Assembly: GCA_041584475.1 (NCBI GenBank)
Contig: JBFHDX010000021.1
Coordinates: 1 to 44,228, forward strand
DNA length: 44,228 bases
Direction of reading: 5' to 3'
DNA from: JBFHDX01 sp041584475
Lineage (GTDB): Bacteria > Pseudomonadota > Alphaproteobacteria > UBA8366 > JADFVY01
Below the pieces are notes generated by a model that was not told the DNA's origin, ran no database searches, and saw only the letters and a list, made by a program, of their open reading frames with translations. Made by a program: the position numbers and the translations under genes. Of this stretch, positions 43,999-44,228 are shown in pieces (the first letter of the stretch is position 1; every line of letters starts with the position of its first letter).

Positions 43999-44228
43999 TC
44001 AGACATCGATCACGCAGGCCGCGGTCCATCGGCCATCTTCGTCTTGTCTGACCGCGAGTGCCGTATAGGTGGCGCCCTTTACTTCGACCGCGGGCTGATG
44101 GCGCTCGCGCGAGACGGTCTCCCCGCTGGCGGTCGCATGCAACCGATTGCCGTCGATCCGGACCTTGTAGCGACCGAACAGCATATCGCGGGTTGCCATT
44201 TCATAGATCAGGGCGTTGAGCCACTCGA
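43999..44228 (-). CDS. Archease, C-terminal part (cut by window edge)
   Basis: The frame is open to the window end. The visible 75 residues begin EWLNALIYEMATRDMLFGRYKV and end ACVIDV, the conserved archease C terminus with its metal-binding Asp. Archease is the protein cofactor that speeds guanylylation and turnover of RtcB; the rtcB gene follows directly. The internal Met (44199) is not the start, because the archease-like sequence continues upstream of it. Confidence 0.9.
   Translation of the reverse strand, partial: EWLNALIYEMATRDMLFGRYKVRIDGNRLHATASGETVSRERHQPAVEVKGATYTALAVRQDEDGRWTAACVIDV

Overview
The window is a GC-rich, gene-dense chromosomal segment of an alphaproteobacterium. The evidence is a DivK-type cell-cycle receiver, an EipB/DUF1849 envelope protein, a DinB with an N-terminal Cys4 finger, a malic enzyme-phosphotransacetylase fusion (MaeB), a class I PHA synthase and many GTG/TTG starts. 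A Rhodospirillales-like lineage is a reasonable guess, but no rRNA or marker set is present to fix it. The only RNA gene found is a tRNA-Leu(GAG).

Layout. 1-4.3 kb: the start of lipB (cut by the window edge), tRNA-Leu with a strong terminator, and an overlapping maeB-mgtE pair. 4.3-5.0 kb: a GFA-family zinc protein between two 34-bp imperfect direct repeats. 5.1-8.8 kb: a methyltransferase, a glutathione transferase, and a minus-strand pair made of an enolase-superfamily dehydratase/racemase and a DMT exporter. 9.1-12.1 kb: an iron alcohol dehydrogenase, a GntR regulator with two winged helices, and an atypical LuxR-type response regulator. 12.4-14.5 kb: a nucleotide-sugar dehydrogenase and a DUF72 protein. 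14.6-19.0 kb: a three-gene ABC export system (ATPase, FtsX-type permease, HlyD-type adaptor).

19.0-26.5 kb is a coherent plus-strand operon for agmatine/polyamine use. It encodes a Tat-exported PotD-like binding protein, a class III aminotransferase, PotB, PotC and PotA, then agmatine deiminase (AguA) and N-carbamoylputrescine amidase (AguB), and ends at a hairpin terminator. Imported agmatine would be converted to putrescine, and the aminotransferase may act on an amine or its product. A class I PHA synthase follows.

28.5-33.1 kb is a minus-strand run: hydroxypyruvate/glyoxylate-reductase-like dehydrogenase, methyltransferase, AbrB-type membrane protein, then rhomboid protease, nitroreductase and a TfoX-N protein. 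33.2-36.9 kb holds EipB and a divergent otnI / otnK-otnC set for degrading oxo-tetronates. 36.9-38.8 kb holds dinB and divK.

The most unusual part is 38.9-42.5 kb. Two copies of the same two-gene cassette lie in tandem. Each has a short protein with a shared RRALARLG...YxAPTLL core, followed by a protein that fuses an HPr-kinase-like P-loop domain to a C-terminal PqqD-like (RiPP recognition element) domain. The first short protein ends in a Ser/Asp/Gly-rich tail and is followed by a terminator-like hairpin before its kinase gene, as in peptide-plus-modifying-enzyme operons. No cyclase, leader protease or dedicated transporter is nearby. I read this as a candidate leader-guided peptide or protein phosphorylation system that is not a standard lasso-peptide cluster. 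The window ends with an rtcB-archease RNA ligase operon on the minus strand; archease is cut by the window edge.
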